Origin: Paraglomus occultum
Taxonomy: Eukaryota > Glomeromycota > Glomeromycetes > Paraglomerales > Paraglomeraceae
Length of the DNA: 56,778 nucleotides
Direction of reading: 5' to 3'
Assembly: GCA_910592205.1 (NCBI GenBank)
Contig: CAJVPJ010000047.1
Coordinates: forward strand, 1 to 56,778
Below, in pieces: positions 1 through 10,267 of the stretch (positions are counted from its first letter, which is position 1; each line of letters starts with the position of its first letter). The position numbers were made by a program, and so were the translations under genes. The notes beneath the pieces were generated by a model. That model had not been told where the DNA came from and did no database searches. It saw nothing but the letters and a program-made list of their open reading frames with translations.

Positions 1-529
1 GTGGAGCTGTGGATCGAGTTTGAGGGACTGATTCGGTGGTTACTTAGCTGCTTGTGAAGGATCTGTCCCTGAAGCTGGTTAGAGATGAATGGTGAGTCTG
101 CTGCTTGGCATGCCAATTGAAAGCAATAGTTATTTATTTATCTACCCATTATATAGATTATAATTTAATAATAATTATTTTATTATTATTAATTATTAGA
201 CAGTAGTTTTATATCGGTGTATATGAAATATATTACTGTTATAATGATAACTGCAGATAAAACATTTATCTTATTAAAAAATGACTGATTTAGTCCATTA
301 TTATTATAGTATCCGTGACACTAAATACCAAGTCAAAGCTAACGAAAATCGGCCACATTGGCCATTTTTGGTTTTGTTACAGTCTTCCCCGTATGATGAT
401 GGCATAATGGTGATTTACATGATTTCGTTACGTCGCGATTTCATCATTATACCGAGCCTGCTTTTATTTGGTTCCGGAAAAAAGATATCATCTTAGGCTA
501 ACACAATCTTCTTAGCAGAAACCCTTGAT

Positions 530-865
530 TATGGCTTAACGTTGTAACTATGCTGGATAGAAGTTGTGTCAAGCATGGGCCAAGCTTTAGGGCCCTATCA
601 ACATTGTCACAAGATTGCTATAACCATGTATCATTATTGTGTGATAAGGTTGTGGCAAGCTTGTGAACTTTAAATTTGTTGTTACTTATTTTCTAATTGA
701 TGTTAGCTTGCGATTAGATTGTGACAAGTTTGCTTCAATATTTTTACAACCATGGGTCAATCTACTAACAAGGTTGAGTCTACCTTGTGTCTATATTGGT
801 TCAATATTACAACAGTTTTGTGATAAGGCTAAGGCCATCGAATAAATGCAATATTAATATACGGT
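530..865. repeat. Degenerate short-motif array
   Basis: Loosely repeated variants of an AAGGTTGTGACAAG-like motif recur through this stretch (for example near 605-620, 645-665, 715-730 and 770-785). No credible coding potential was found on either strand. A similar texture returns at about 5360-5520. The copies are too diverged for a clear period. It is probably an old degenerate satellite or transposon remnant. Confidence 0.4.
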
Positions 866-1194
866 TATATTGTAACTGACGAATGATGCTCGGTTCAAAT
901 ATAACGTTTGATGCTTTGCGTCGTTACTGTATAAATCCAAAATTCCTGTGCGGATCGACTATTCTTTTTGGCAGCTATCTTTATACACTTTATCGATAGA
1001 AGAATAATGTGTGTGGTCGATATATTTGTTGAGGAACTTACTAAGTAAACTATTAAATCTGTATACAAGGTCAATCCCGATAAACGAAACCTGAATATAC
1101 ATTTCAGTTTATAGAACAACCTCCTCCCTAATCTGAAGAAAAATTGCAATGACATCTTCGACTTATCGGAGTTGACCTTGTACTAACCTCAGCT

Positions 1195-2470
1195 TTAGGG
1201 TAATCTAGTCGGTTTTCTGTGACTACCATCACATTTGAATTTAGTATGGCCGGGAACCATGAAGTTTAATTCAATACTTTGATAATAGCCAGCAATTACC
1301 AAATGCAAGGTAAAACCAAAGAGTAGTATTGTTTTTGTTTTGTCCACCGGCATTGTCACAGGTAACCTTCAAGTGCTTTTCACCTTTATTTAATTGCTTT
1401 ATTCCGTCAAAGACTAGGCTAAGCGTGCCATTCGGACCTTTCCCGAGCAGTTTATTTTCGTCCAACACGTAATTAATTTGCTCACGGACCGCTTCATCTT
1501 GTGTACCTTGCGAGCACTAAGGTAATAAACCTTACCAATTTGTTGACGAATGAGGCACATGCACATTTTGGGCTCGGTCATAACTGTAATGAGCTGTAAC
1601 ATCGACGCTGCAATATTGGACCTTACCACTTGCCTTTGAATGATGTTCATTGACGAGCTGCCTTTGTTGTTCTGCCAATCTGGTATTTGTGTTATAATAC
1701 TTTCGCTCCAATTTGGCTTTGGCTAGATGTTCCTTATATTTTTTTAACAAGTCTCGGGCCTCCTCTTCTTTACGAGCTTTAAATTGTGAGTCATTCCGCA
1801 AGCGTTGACAAATATCGCATAAATCGGTTCGAGGACTCATAATTTGAATATACGGAGTTAGCTGAGGCCATAATTTGCGAAAAGCATTATACTTGAGAGC
1901 TCTCAAATTACTTTCTTCTTCCAAACCAGCCAAAAAATTACGATGAACAGATTTGTAACTCATTTCCGCCGGCAAAAAATAATTGATTGAGTAACTCTAT
2001 AGACATTTCTGACTGGACTCGGTAATCCGTGAACTTCAGCATAATTTAGTAGAAAGTTTTTCAAGTAGTATAGCCACGTTTTTATCAATGGTCATCTTGG
2101 TTTTTCATCGCGGCATTCTTTTTACATTGCCATGTATTCGGGAAGGCCATTTTTTACCAAACGTTTTCGAATATTTTCAAAATAATTGCGGCCAATACCA
2201 AGCATATTAAGGTATGTATTTTGGCAAATGGGTATATTACGATTCCAGTTCTCTTGTTGACCCGAATCTTGTCCTTGAGACGTCGACTAGTACTGATCGC
2301 TCCCCCATCCATGGATCTGAGTTGAGCCATTAAGAAAATGTCTTGTTCGGACTTGGAAAGAGCTTGAAAAGCCTCGCGCAGTTCTGCAAAGCCTTCCCTC
2401 GGTACCTTGGCTGAGCAACCGCAGCGGCAGCCTTGTTCTAAAAATGGAGAGCTTTCTGGTATTCATTCAT
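1195..2470 (-). pseudogene. Decayed transposon-like gene (CDN-GGQNKN family)
   Basis: Reading the minus strand, a protein-like sequence runs from about 2470 to 1195 but changes frame several times and carries stops. Recognisable parts in order are a Cys-rich segment with CRCGCSAKVPREGF (about 2455-2410), a stretch ending LPAEMSYKSVHRNFLAGLEE (about 1985-1915), a CDICQRLRND motif (about 1820-1790), QQIGKVYYLSARKVH (about 1545-1500), and CDNAGGQNKNNT followed by VPGHTKFKCDG (about 1360-1215). The CDNxGGQNKN motif with downstream conserved acidic residues suggests an RNase H-like or DDE-type transposase fold, but I cannot name the family. I recall this family as abundant in Rhizophagus-type genomes. 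Frameshifts near 1560 and 1480 and several in the 2000-2200 part make it non-functional. Confidence 0.65.
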
Positions 2471-3059
2471 ATTCTTATTATTCATATAATTATAAATTTT
2501 ATGTACAGATTGTCTGATTTGTTAATACCTTCAGGCATTACCAGATAGCCGAGTAAGGCTTCTAATTTCTGCAGCCAACGGTTACAGGTTTTAACGCTAA
2601 CACTAAAGGCCAGCAGGACATAAGCGCATGATGGATCTTATTAATTTTTTGCTTTAACCACATTCGAGCACGCAAATAAATAAATCATTATCATTATTAA
2701 ATTTTATCTAACCCATTGAGCGCGCGGAATTTTATTTTCAACAGCCAACTACCGTTTTAACTCTGACGTTTGTTCGTGTTGCAAAAAAGCATATTGTAAA
2801 TAATTCCAATTTTTAATCAATAACTAACACATGGCCAATCCAGAATAGAAACTCAGAAAACATTATAACTAAGATTGCAATACATAATAACATACTAATA
2901 TGTGGTTATTCCAGAGCATCTTCGGGAATTGGGTCTTATTGAATAATGTTAATGCTTTAAATGTGCATTTAAAAAATCATATTCCTGAAACTTTATACTT
3001 TGCGCAATACGTGTCAAAGATAAACACTTTATTAAAGAATATCGTATTACATTACAAGA

Positions 3060-4680
3060 CTGGTTTGTCACAAAAGTTAAATCACGGAATGATTCGACTT
3101 TTTTTTTTTTCGCCCGGAATTCTTTTCCTTCGAATTACTCCTTTTTTTCTTTTTTTCCTTTGGGCTATTTTCACATTCAGCAAAAAATTTAATTTGCGTG
3201 AGTGGCAGAGTAGAGTATTGTTCATCCTCAAGCAATACCTTTAGTAAGTCCTCAGATTCAGTATCATCATCACCATTGTTCAGAATGTTAAGAATTTTAG
3301 ATTGTTCTTAATCATATTCTGTAAAAAATAATTAGAACATGGAATAAAATAAAACAATAACTACAATATAAAATTTTTTCATACCTTGAATTGGTATATC
3401 TTTTTCAGAAGCCTAATAAAGGAACTTAATCCATTTTTTGAGAATTTGCTATCTACATAGAAAGATTGGGGATCTTTGCGAAAAATGCAGATCGATCCAC
3501 CAGCGCGCTATAATCTTGCGAATTGAATATACAACCCAAAGTGTAAGATTCCAAATACTTGAAGTTTATCTGCTTTTTGCTCGTCAAAATTCACAGCCTT
3601 GATTAAATCAGTATAAATATCTCGAAGTGTTTTGGGCATCTTGAATGACTCAAGAAGGTATTTGTTATCTGAAACTCCTGCAAAAGCCCTTGCACCTTCG
3701 ATGGCCCCCATTTTGAGAAGTCTATTAGTTACGCATATTATCCCATTAATTTTGCGACCAATGAGCTTTCTTGCATTTGCTTTCCGATGCCGATTCTTTC
3801 TGTTTGCACTACTCAATGACGGTGCGTCAGTTCTACAAAAGTGATAAATAAGTTAAATGATGAAATGATAGTAATTCATTGTTTACATTGGCGGAAATAA
3901 ATAAAACCTCTTAACATCAGTGCCCAGTTGTGCATCCCTAATGCAGAAATCGATACATGTTCCAAAAAGTGCAACCGTGAACCAATCTTCGTATTGGGTC
4001 CTTACTAAATATAAAGGGGTATCTACATTCTCATACAGATTACAAAGTGTTCGCATGGTCATTTGGATCCGTTCTCGATTATAGTGCTTGTGGACATCAT
4101 ATTCTTCTTCTTCCTTGAGATATGATTTCATCACTTTTGTACGTAGCTCTTTTAACGTTTTGCTTCCATATTTTGCTAATTCTTCTGCGATATCGCGTGG
4201 AAAAGATGGAACCTCAATTCGATCTTTGGTTAGTTCATTCCACTCTTCATCAGTAAACAACGCTTTGACATCCTCATCATCAAAGTCAACAATATATGAA
4301 TGGGTATGACTAATCAAATCATCATCCGTATTGTGAATGTCAGGATAAAAAGAATTAAATTTTGAGAAACTTACTGTTCATAGTCCTTGTTTTTGCAAAA
4401 TTTAAAAAGAACGTCCTCCACTATTTTTCCTGTGCTCAACTTCAACTTCACAGTGTCCGCGATAGCATCATGAGTCTTCCGAAAAGCCACCTTGTCAATT
4501 TTGGAGAATCCTTCTTACTTATATGATCGTTCTAAAAGTATCAATGTGAGAAAAAAGGTTAATTCCTTATTTCCATTTGTAAACATGAATTTTGGTAACA
4601 CTCACATTGCAATCCAAATCATCATCATCCTCGGAAGTTGATTCGTCAGTGTCGCTTGTATTACAAAAGGAAATAAAATT
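3060..4680 (-). pseudogene. Broken copy of an unnamed repetitive gene family
   Basis: An intron-containing minus-strand gene whose exons are still visible. They are an acidic N-terminal piece ending TDESTSEDDDDLDC (about 4655-4605), NDHISKKDSP (about 4535), KVAFRKTHDAIADTVKL (about 4495-4440), the long exon HTHSYIVDFDDEDVKALF onward to DVKR (about 4307-3925), and SSANRKNRHRKANARKLIG to FARL (about 3840-3508), then a lysine-rich tail down to about 3060. Introns with GT-AG ends are seen at about 4375-4308 and 3923-3845. Two lesions break it: a one-base shift near 4497, and an in-frame TAG at 3508-3510 just before RAGGSICIFRKDPQSF, where the frame otherwise continues. The function is unknown. 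The similarity to a repetitive Glomeromycotina family is from memory. Confidence 0.6.
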
Positions 4681-4868
4681 GCAGTCTAAGAAAAAATGAA
4701 GAATATCGCTCAAGGATAATCATGCGATACCTTAATATGTAGTCCGGAAAAATACATACCATATTGTAATAGATTGCAAGAGATAAAAAGAAAGAGACAA
4801 ATAATTAGTACTTTTATTCGATTAATAAGTGTTATGTTGAATAGTAATGAATTAGCGTGCAGTTATCC

Positions 4869-5003
4869 GGTGACAACACCAGGGAGGTACGAAACCAAGC
4901 AAGGCTTTACAGGCCCACGGATAAACGCGTTAGCTTTTTAATAAATATCGACTTAGGTGACAACACCAGGAAAGTACGAAACTAAACAAGGCTTTACAGG
5001 TCC
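4869..5003 (+). repeat. Two-copy repeat, ~48-bp unit at 87-bp spacing
   Basis: Two near-identical copies begin at 4869 and 4956, each starting GGTGACAACACCAGG and ending CAAGGCTTTACAGG plus a few bases. They differ at only a few positions. A third, more diverged copy lies at about 40888-40932. The motif faintly resembles the 3' end of 5S rRNA, but not enough to call it such. Confidence 0.65.
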
Positions 5004-5815
5004 ACTAAATGATAAGAGATTACAAAATAATACGTGTACCTTTAACAAAACTTCAAAGGGCGAGTTACGCGATAAACCAATCTTGCATATATTGTTATGG
5101 CGAGCCGAAATGCTGACGCAATTGAGGCAAGTCACATGGTAAAATCTTCCCCTAACAAAATTCCGATGACTTCTGAAATAACCGCTTGTGAAAAGTAGGA
5201 GAGCATTTTCTAATTCTTGGATTTCAATCGCGCAATTGGAAGATTTAGCTTTTGAAACAATCGAATGAGGAAAGGATAAACAAAAGGTTACTAGTTTTGT
5301 CGATTTAAATTTAGAATAGTCGCACAGTGACGTCATTTTGTCACATTTTGCGTTTTCATATTCATTTTAGCTTGTAACAACCTTGTTACAATTAATTTTA
5401 GCGAGGTTGTGAGAACATTGTGAGGAAGCTTTTAACAAGATTAGTACAATATATATTCAAGGTTTATACAAGGTTATGAGAATTTAATGAGTTTCAGCCA
5501 AGTTGTTCATTATATCGAATGACCGTGGAATGAAAAGCACTACATGTATACTGAATGTCAAAAAAATTTTTTAATCACACGGATTATATTACAGCTCAAC
5601 CTCTCCGCCACAAATAGACATATTATAAGCTGCGTGACCTGGCAAGTAAATTCCCTGTCAAACATATTTTTACGGAAAATTGTATTATAGTCAATACTGC
5701 AATAATTCACACTTTTTACTTTTATGGTCACACAGCATATTCGTGATCTTCATACGAAAAAAGTTTACTCTAACGGCAAACTACTTTCTTTTCACCGCGC
5801 GTGCAATAAACGGAA
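5004..5815. other. Intergenic, AT-rich, upstream of NOP4
   Basis: I see no gene in this stretch. The part at 5360-5520 has the same degenerate AAGGTT/GTGAGAA texture as 530-865. The NOP4 promoter must lie in the last few hundred bases, but no specific element can be assigned. Confidence 0.4.
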
Positions 5816-7962
5816 ATGACTAATTTGCAAGACAAGTAAGCTTGCTATCTCTCGCTATTTATTGATAAATCTTTGTTACTTGGATCGATCATCATGGAAT
5901 GAACTCTACCATTTTTTAACCTCGTGTTGAGGCGACTCGTCCTGTTCGTGCGTAAGATTCCTTATGACGCAACTGACGCCCAGGTAGAGGAATTCTTTTC
6001 CCAAATCGGTCCAGTGAGATCCTGTTTTACAGTGAAAGAAAAAGAGAATTCCGATAAACCACAAGGGCAAAACAAAGGCTTTGGTTTTGTTCGCTATGCT
6101 TTAGCCGAGGACGCAGAGAGAGCAATGTGCGAGTTAAAAAAGGTGAAGTTTTTGGGAAAACGGACATTGAAATTGGAATATGCTGTGGGAAAGCATGAAG
6201 CAAAACCTGTAATTGGAAATAGAGGAAAAAAGAGGAAGTTTGACAAGATTGATATGGAGACCGATGACAATAATAAAAGAAAAAATAAGAGTAAACCAGA
6301 GTTTGAGGGGAAAGACAGTAATGAAGATGAAGATTCTGAAGAAGAGCAGCAGGGAATAAATAACGAGTTTAGTGGAGAGGAAGAAGATGATTCAGAGAAT
6401 GCCGATGAAGAGGATGATGATGATGATGAGCAAGAAGACGAAGACGAAGAGGATGAGGATGAGGATGAGGATGAGGATGACGAGAGCGACAATATGAATG
6501 TTGATAGTGAAGGCGCATCCGATTCTCAGTCTGATGTCGATATAAAATCTACAAAAGTGGCAACAAAACACTTACAAAAGGATGGTGAAAAGACGAAAAA
6601 AGGTTCTCCATCCGTATCTGAAGGGACTACTTTATTTATTAGAAATTTATCATTTGATGCTACGGAAGAAGATGTACACAGAATGTATGTTGACTTGTGT
6701 TTAGCATACAGAACCGATGGCTATTTATTAGCGAGCTTCTTTTACTCATTAATATCTCCAATGTTTGATTCTAGTTTTCGCCCTTTCGGTCCACTGCGTT
6801 ACTGCTTGATAACAATGGATCATGAGACGGGTCGATCTCGTGGAACGGGTTTCGTCTGTTTTTGGGAGAAACAACACGCTGACGCTTGTTTGGCAGAAGC
6901 GGAAAAATTCAATAGTTCTATATCCACCACAGAACTTTCCTTTTTATCAAAGAAATCGAAAAGGGAACTTGGGTACAAGTCGATTCTTACGGCAGATCCA
7001 TCAGACTCCTTGGCCACCAAGTTTACGCTACATGGGAGAGTTTTATCAGTAACAAGAGCAGTGGAAAGGGAAGAGGCGAAAAAGATTATGGATAAAAATA
7101 GAATTAAAAAGAGACAAGGGGATAAGAGGAACTTGTACTTGATGCGAGAAGGAGGTTGGTATTATAAATATAAGAATACTGAAGATGACACGTTGTTCAA
7201 GAAATGGCAAGCGGTCAAGAAAATAATTAATTCGCCTACACCAGTTAAACCCAGAGTAATTCAAGTCTCTTTTTCTTTTTCTTCCGTCAATTAGTTATAT
7301 TCCCTGATTCACCGGCTGCCGCAGGATTGAATCCGGCGACAATATCAAAACTTGTGGCTTCATATTCACAGAGGAAAAATATTTTACAGAAAAATCCTAA
7401 TCTCTTTATCTCCAAAACGAGATTGTCTATCCGAAATTTGCCCTTATCGGTGGACGAGAAGAAGCTGAAGGAGCTGGCTAAAGGGAGCATTTCGAAATTT
7501 AAGGAGGATGTGAAGAAGGGTCTACGAAGTCCGCTACAACCGGAAGAAATGGCAGAAGGATGGGATCATAAACCTGTTGTCAAGCAGGTATGTGGTTATC
7601 ACGACTATGACGCTACGCTACCTAACATTATAAAATGAGCCACCCGTTTATACCGTATTGTCTTGGAAATAACAAATATTGTTTGTGCTTTACATTTTGT
7701 ACTTTAACAGGCCAAGATAGTAAGATCAAAAGATCGGATTGATGCAGCTAGTCGTAAACAACGCTCAAAGGGATATGGATTTGTCGAATTTACACAACAC
7801 GCGCATGCGCTTGCTGCATTGCGGTACCTAAACAACAACCCTGAATTGTTTAACGACAAGAAGAGATTGACAGTGGAGTTTGCTATCGAGAACAATCTAA
7901 TAGTGAAAAAGAGGACGGAACGATTAAAACATGCTGAAACAAGTAAGAAAGTCAAAGAGTAG
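5816..7962 (+). CDS. NOP4: Nop4/RBM28-like nucleolar RNA-binding protein
   Basis: Homologues (yeast Nop4, animal RBM28) act in the nucleolus in 27S pre-rRNA processing and 60S subunit assembly. Five exons join in frame: 5816-5835, 5932-6684, 6775-7154, 7295-7587 and 7711-7962, all GT-AG, giving 565 codons. The ATG at 5816 opens a 20-nt exon (MTNLQD) that joins directly to the first RRM. RRM1 spans residues ~8-90 (RNP2 LFVRKIP, RNP1 KGFGFVRY), a long Asp/Glu-rich stretch ~130-195, the next RRM ~238-345 (TTLFIRNLSF, SRGTGFVCF), and the last ~425-545 (TRLSIRNLPL, SKGYGFVEF). The frame stays open through 7155-7294, but this is an intron: excising it restores EGVIFPDSPAA, the expected family sequence. 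Nop4 and RBM28 have four RRMs; the second is missing here and the acidic stretch follows RRM1 almost directly. Confidence 0.93.
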
Positions 7963-9067
7963 AATGTATGCACGTCCGAAGTATTCCGAAGTCATAGTTC
8001 TGATTGTTGAGAAACATGTTGAGAGTTTATGTTTGGTTCAGTTCTACTTGTGTGGATCATACCAAAAGTTATTGTAAAGACATTATAGCAGATTACTTAT
8101 CCCGTTATGTGTGGCGCCTTGGAGCAATAAGATCTAAGATAGATGATGGGGGCTTCTAAAAAAATTATTATAATATGTTTGCCAAGTATTTATTGCAACA
8201 TTAACTTTGAACAATTGAGAATCTTTGTAGTAATAATAAAGTCATTTCATGCATTCATCCAAACTTGTGAATATGGAGGCGCAGGCTACAGATTGAACTA
8301 TAGCACATATTCATGCGTTTAGCATTGTTCAGGTGACGGAAGGCATCTTGAGCGGACCAACAATTGTGTTAATGTACACATTACGTCGCAATCAGCTGTC
8401 CAGAACTTTGAAGTCGCCCATAAAAGTCTATTGACGTCCCATGCATATGTTGCCACTGGACACCAAAAAGAATCTTTCTTTGTTTGGTATTCAAATTTTT
8501 CTCGATGCATTCATCTGATCTTTCTGCACGACGAATTCTTAGCGAGGAAAAGCAAGGAGGAAAAAGAAAATATACTTATCTGGGGGTAGATGCAAATAAG
8601 GACCGCCATTTCTCATTGTGCGCTGGATATATTTTCACTGGTAGATGAAAACAATTGTACTTGTACAGATTGAGTTAGTTTATCTCCTCTTGTGCACGGC
8701 GTAGATGCATTAATACTAATAAAGTAACCCTGCATCATTACATAATTATGACAGGTTCATCTTATAATGTGGAGCTTTATTATACATTTGAAAATTTATC
8801 TGGCCACTTCTACACTCGATATACTGCGGCGTTTTAAGGATACATCAAATAAATGCAAAGATTATGAATATGGTTAATAGAATAATAGATACTATATGAA
8901 TAAATCTTTTTACATTGAAGAAGAGGGAGTAAATTATATAAATAATAAACACTTTTCTTCGGAGATTTTTGCTCTCTAACAAGCACACAACCCACCCCCA
9001 CATCACGCAACCCCTCCACACCCACACCACGCAAATAACCCATACACAAACCCCAAATACACATAAA
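7963..9067. other. Convergent intergenic region between NOP4 and TPR gene
   Basis: It holds the 3' flanks of the two converging genes. A plausible polyadenylation motif AATAAA lies near 8236. I found no gene; short open frames (for example 8319-8510 on the minus strand) lack family features. The segment nearest the TPR gene is strongly C-rich on the plus strand and is listed separately. Confidence 0.5.
8988..9062 (-). other. G-rich tract in 3' flank of the TPR gene (possible G-quadruplex)
   Basis: On the minus strand, the sense strand of the TPR gene, runs of three to five G recur: GGGG, GGG, GGG, GGGG, GGGGG, GGG within about 75 bases, just after the stop codon at 9068. Four or more G3+ runs with short loops meet the usual sequence pattern for a G-quadruplex. 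If transcribed it would sit in the 3' UTR. The surroundings are AT-rich, so the tract is conspicuous. Confidence 0.5.
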
Positions 9068-10267
9068 CTAATCCTGTGCGGTATCAGTCATAGCTCTTGA
9101 AGATGCAGTGGAGCTTAAGGTAGACTGACGAAGACTTTTTCGCTTTTCTCTTAGAGCAAACACGTTATTTGGCTCGATCTGCAAGGACCTCTTCAAATCA
9201 CATTGCGCATCCTTGTACCGCCTTAATTTCCTCAACACGGATCCCCGATTTCTCAAAGCAAAGGCATCGTCAGGTCTTATTTCCAGAGCGGCATCGAGAT
9301 CCGAAAGCGCCTGAGCGTATTCTCCAATCATACGAAGCAAAGCACCACGACTTCTCAATGCAAACGGATTGTCGGGTTTGATACTCAGGGAAGTGTTGAG
9401 ATCGAGAAGCGACTCTGTGAATTGATGCAGCATGCGGTAAACTTCGCCTCGGTTCGCTAGGGCTACTGGATTGTTAGGTTCGATGTCGAGCGATTTATTG
9501 AGGTCTTCTAATGCAGAGTCGTAGAGCTCTAGTAATCTGTACACTTCTCCTCGGTTCCGCAACGCCGAGGCGTTGTCTGGGTCCAACTGCAGCGATATAT
9601 TAAAATCACTTACTGCTTCTTGATGATGATTGAGTATTCTATACAATCTTCCACGAGCTCTGTAAGTAGCGGCATCGTTCGGACATAGATCAAGAGTCTT
9701 GTCGAGATCGACTAACGCTTCCACGAATTTGTTCATGTACATGTATACTTCTCCACGTACGGCCAACGCGGCAGCGTCAGAGGGATTGAGCTCTATTGCC
9801 CGGTCGAGGTCTTTGAGAGCTTCCGAATGCCGGTTAAGTATACATAAAGCTGTTCCTCGCACACGCAGTGCGAATGTATTATCAGAGCGTAATTTGAGCG
9901 ATTCATTTAAATCTGCTATTGCCAGTTCGCACTGATTCATACGTCGATACACGTCTCCTCGATTACGAAGCGCAAAGTCGTTCTTTGGATCAATGCTCAG
10001 AGCCATCGTCAAGTTGTACAGCGCATCTTCGTATTGATCCATCATTCGATAGACTGCTCCACGTAACGACCATGCCTGTGGCTTTCGAGGTTTTAGGGCA
10101 ATGGCCACGTCCAAGTCTTTCAGAGCCGCGGCAAAGTTGTTAAGTATTCTATTATGTTCTGCTCGTTTGCAAATGGCTAAATAGCTCTCTCCTGGAGAGT
10201 CGACGGATAGGTTATTTGCGGCGGGTAGCGAGTCCGCCCATTCGGTTATTTTCTGATGTTTGAGCAT
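9068..10267 (-). CDS. Tandem tetratricopeptide-repeat protein, intronless
   Basis: A single open frame of 399 codons starting at ATG 10267. From about residue 30 to 385 it consists of roughly ten back-to-back 34-residue TPR units, each with a pattern like ALRNRGxVYRxxxxYxxALxDLxxSLxIxPxN. The TPR scaffold binds partner proteins through its concave surface. No signal peptide, membrane segment or second domain is visible. The RG doublet and YR in helix A are unusually uniform between units, pointing to recent internal expansion or strong constraint. It has no intron, unlike every other confident gene here, and looks less AT-rich than its flanks. The partner and pathway cannot be told. Tandem-TPR genes are, from memory, numerous in arbuscular mycorrhizal fungi. 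Confidence 0.85.
   Translation of the reverse strand: MLKHQKITEWADSLPAANNLSVDSPGESYLAICKRAEHNRILNNFAAALKDLDVAIALKPRKPQAWSLRGAVYRMMDQYEDALYNLTMALSIDPKNDFALRNRGDVYRRMNQCELAIADLNESLKLRSDNTFALRVRGTALCILNRHSEALKDLDRAIELNPSDAAALAVRGEVYMYMNKFVEALVDLDKTLDLCPNDAATYRARGRLYRILNHHQEAVSDFNISLQLDPDNASALRNRGEVYRLLELYDSALEDLNKSLDIEPNNPVALANRGEVYRMLHQFTESLLDLNTSLSIKPDNPFALRSRGALLRMIGEYAQALSDLDAALEIRPDDAFALRNRGSVLRKLRRYKDAQCDLKRSLQIEPNNVFALREKRKSLRQSTLSSTASSRAMTDTAQD

Noticed and set aside
4869-5003. 5S rRNA gene fragments
   Set aside because: Only GGTGAC and ACCAGG resemble 5S; the remainder and any internal promoter are missing.
6094-6492. Ser-rich minus-strand open frame of 132 codons
   Set aside because: It is the antisense of the acidic stretch of NOP4; the serine run simply mirrors Asp/Glu codons.
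7155-7294. Continuation of NOP4 coding to a stop at 7292-7294
   Set aside because: The residues do not fit the family, whereas removing 7155-7294 as an intron restores a conserved join.
8319-8510. 63-codon minus-strand open frame between NOP4 and the TPR gene
   Set aside because: No family features and no supporting context.
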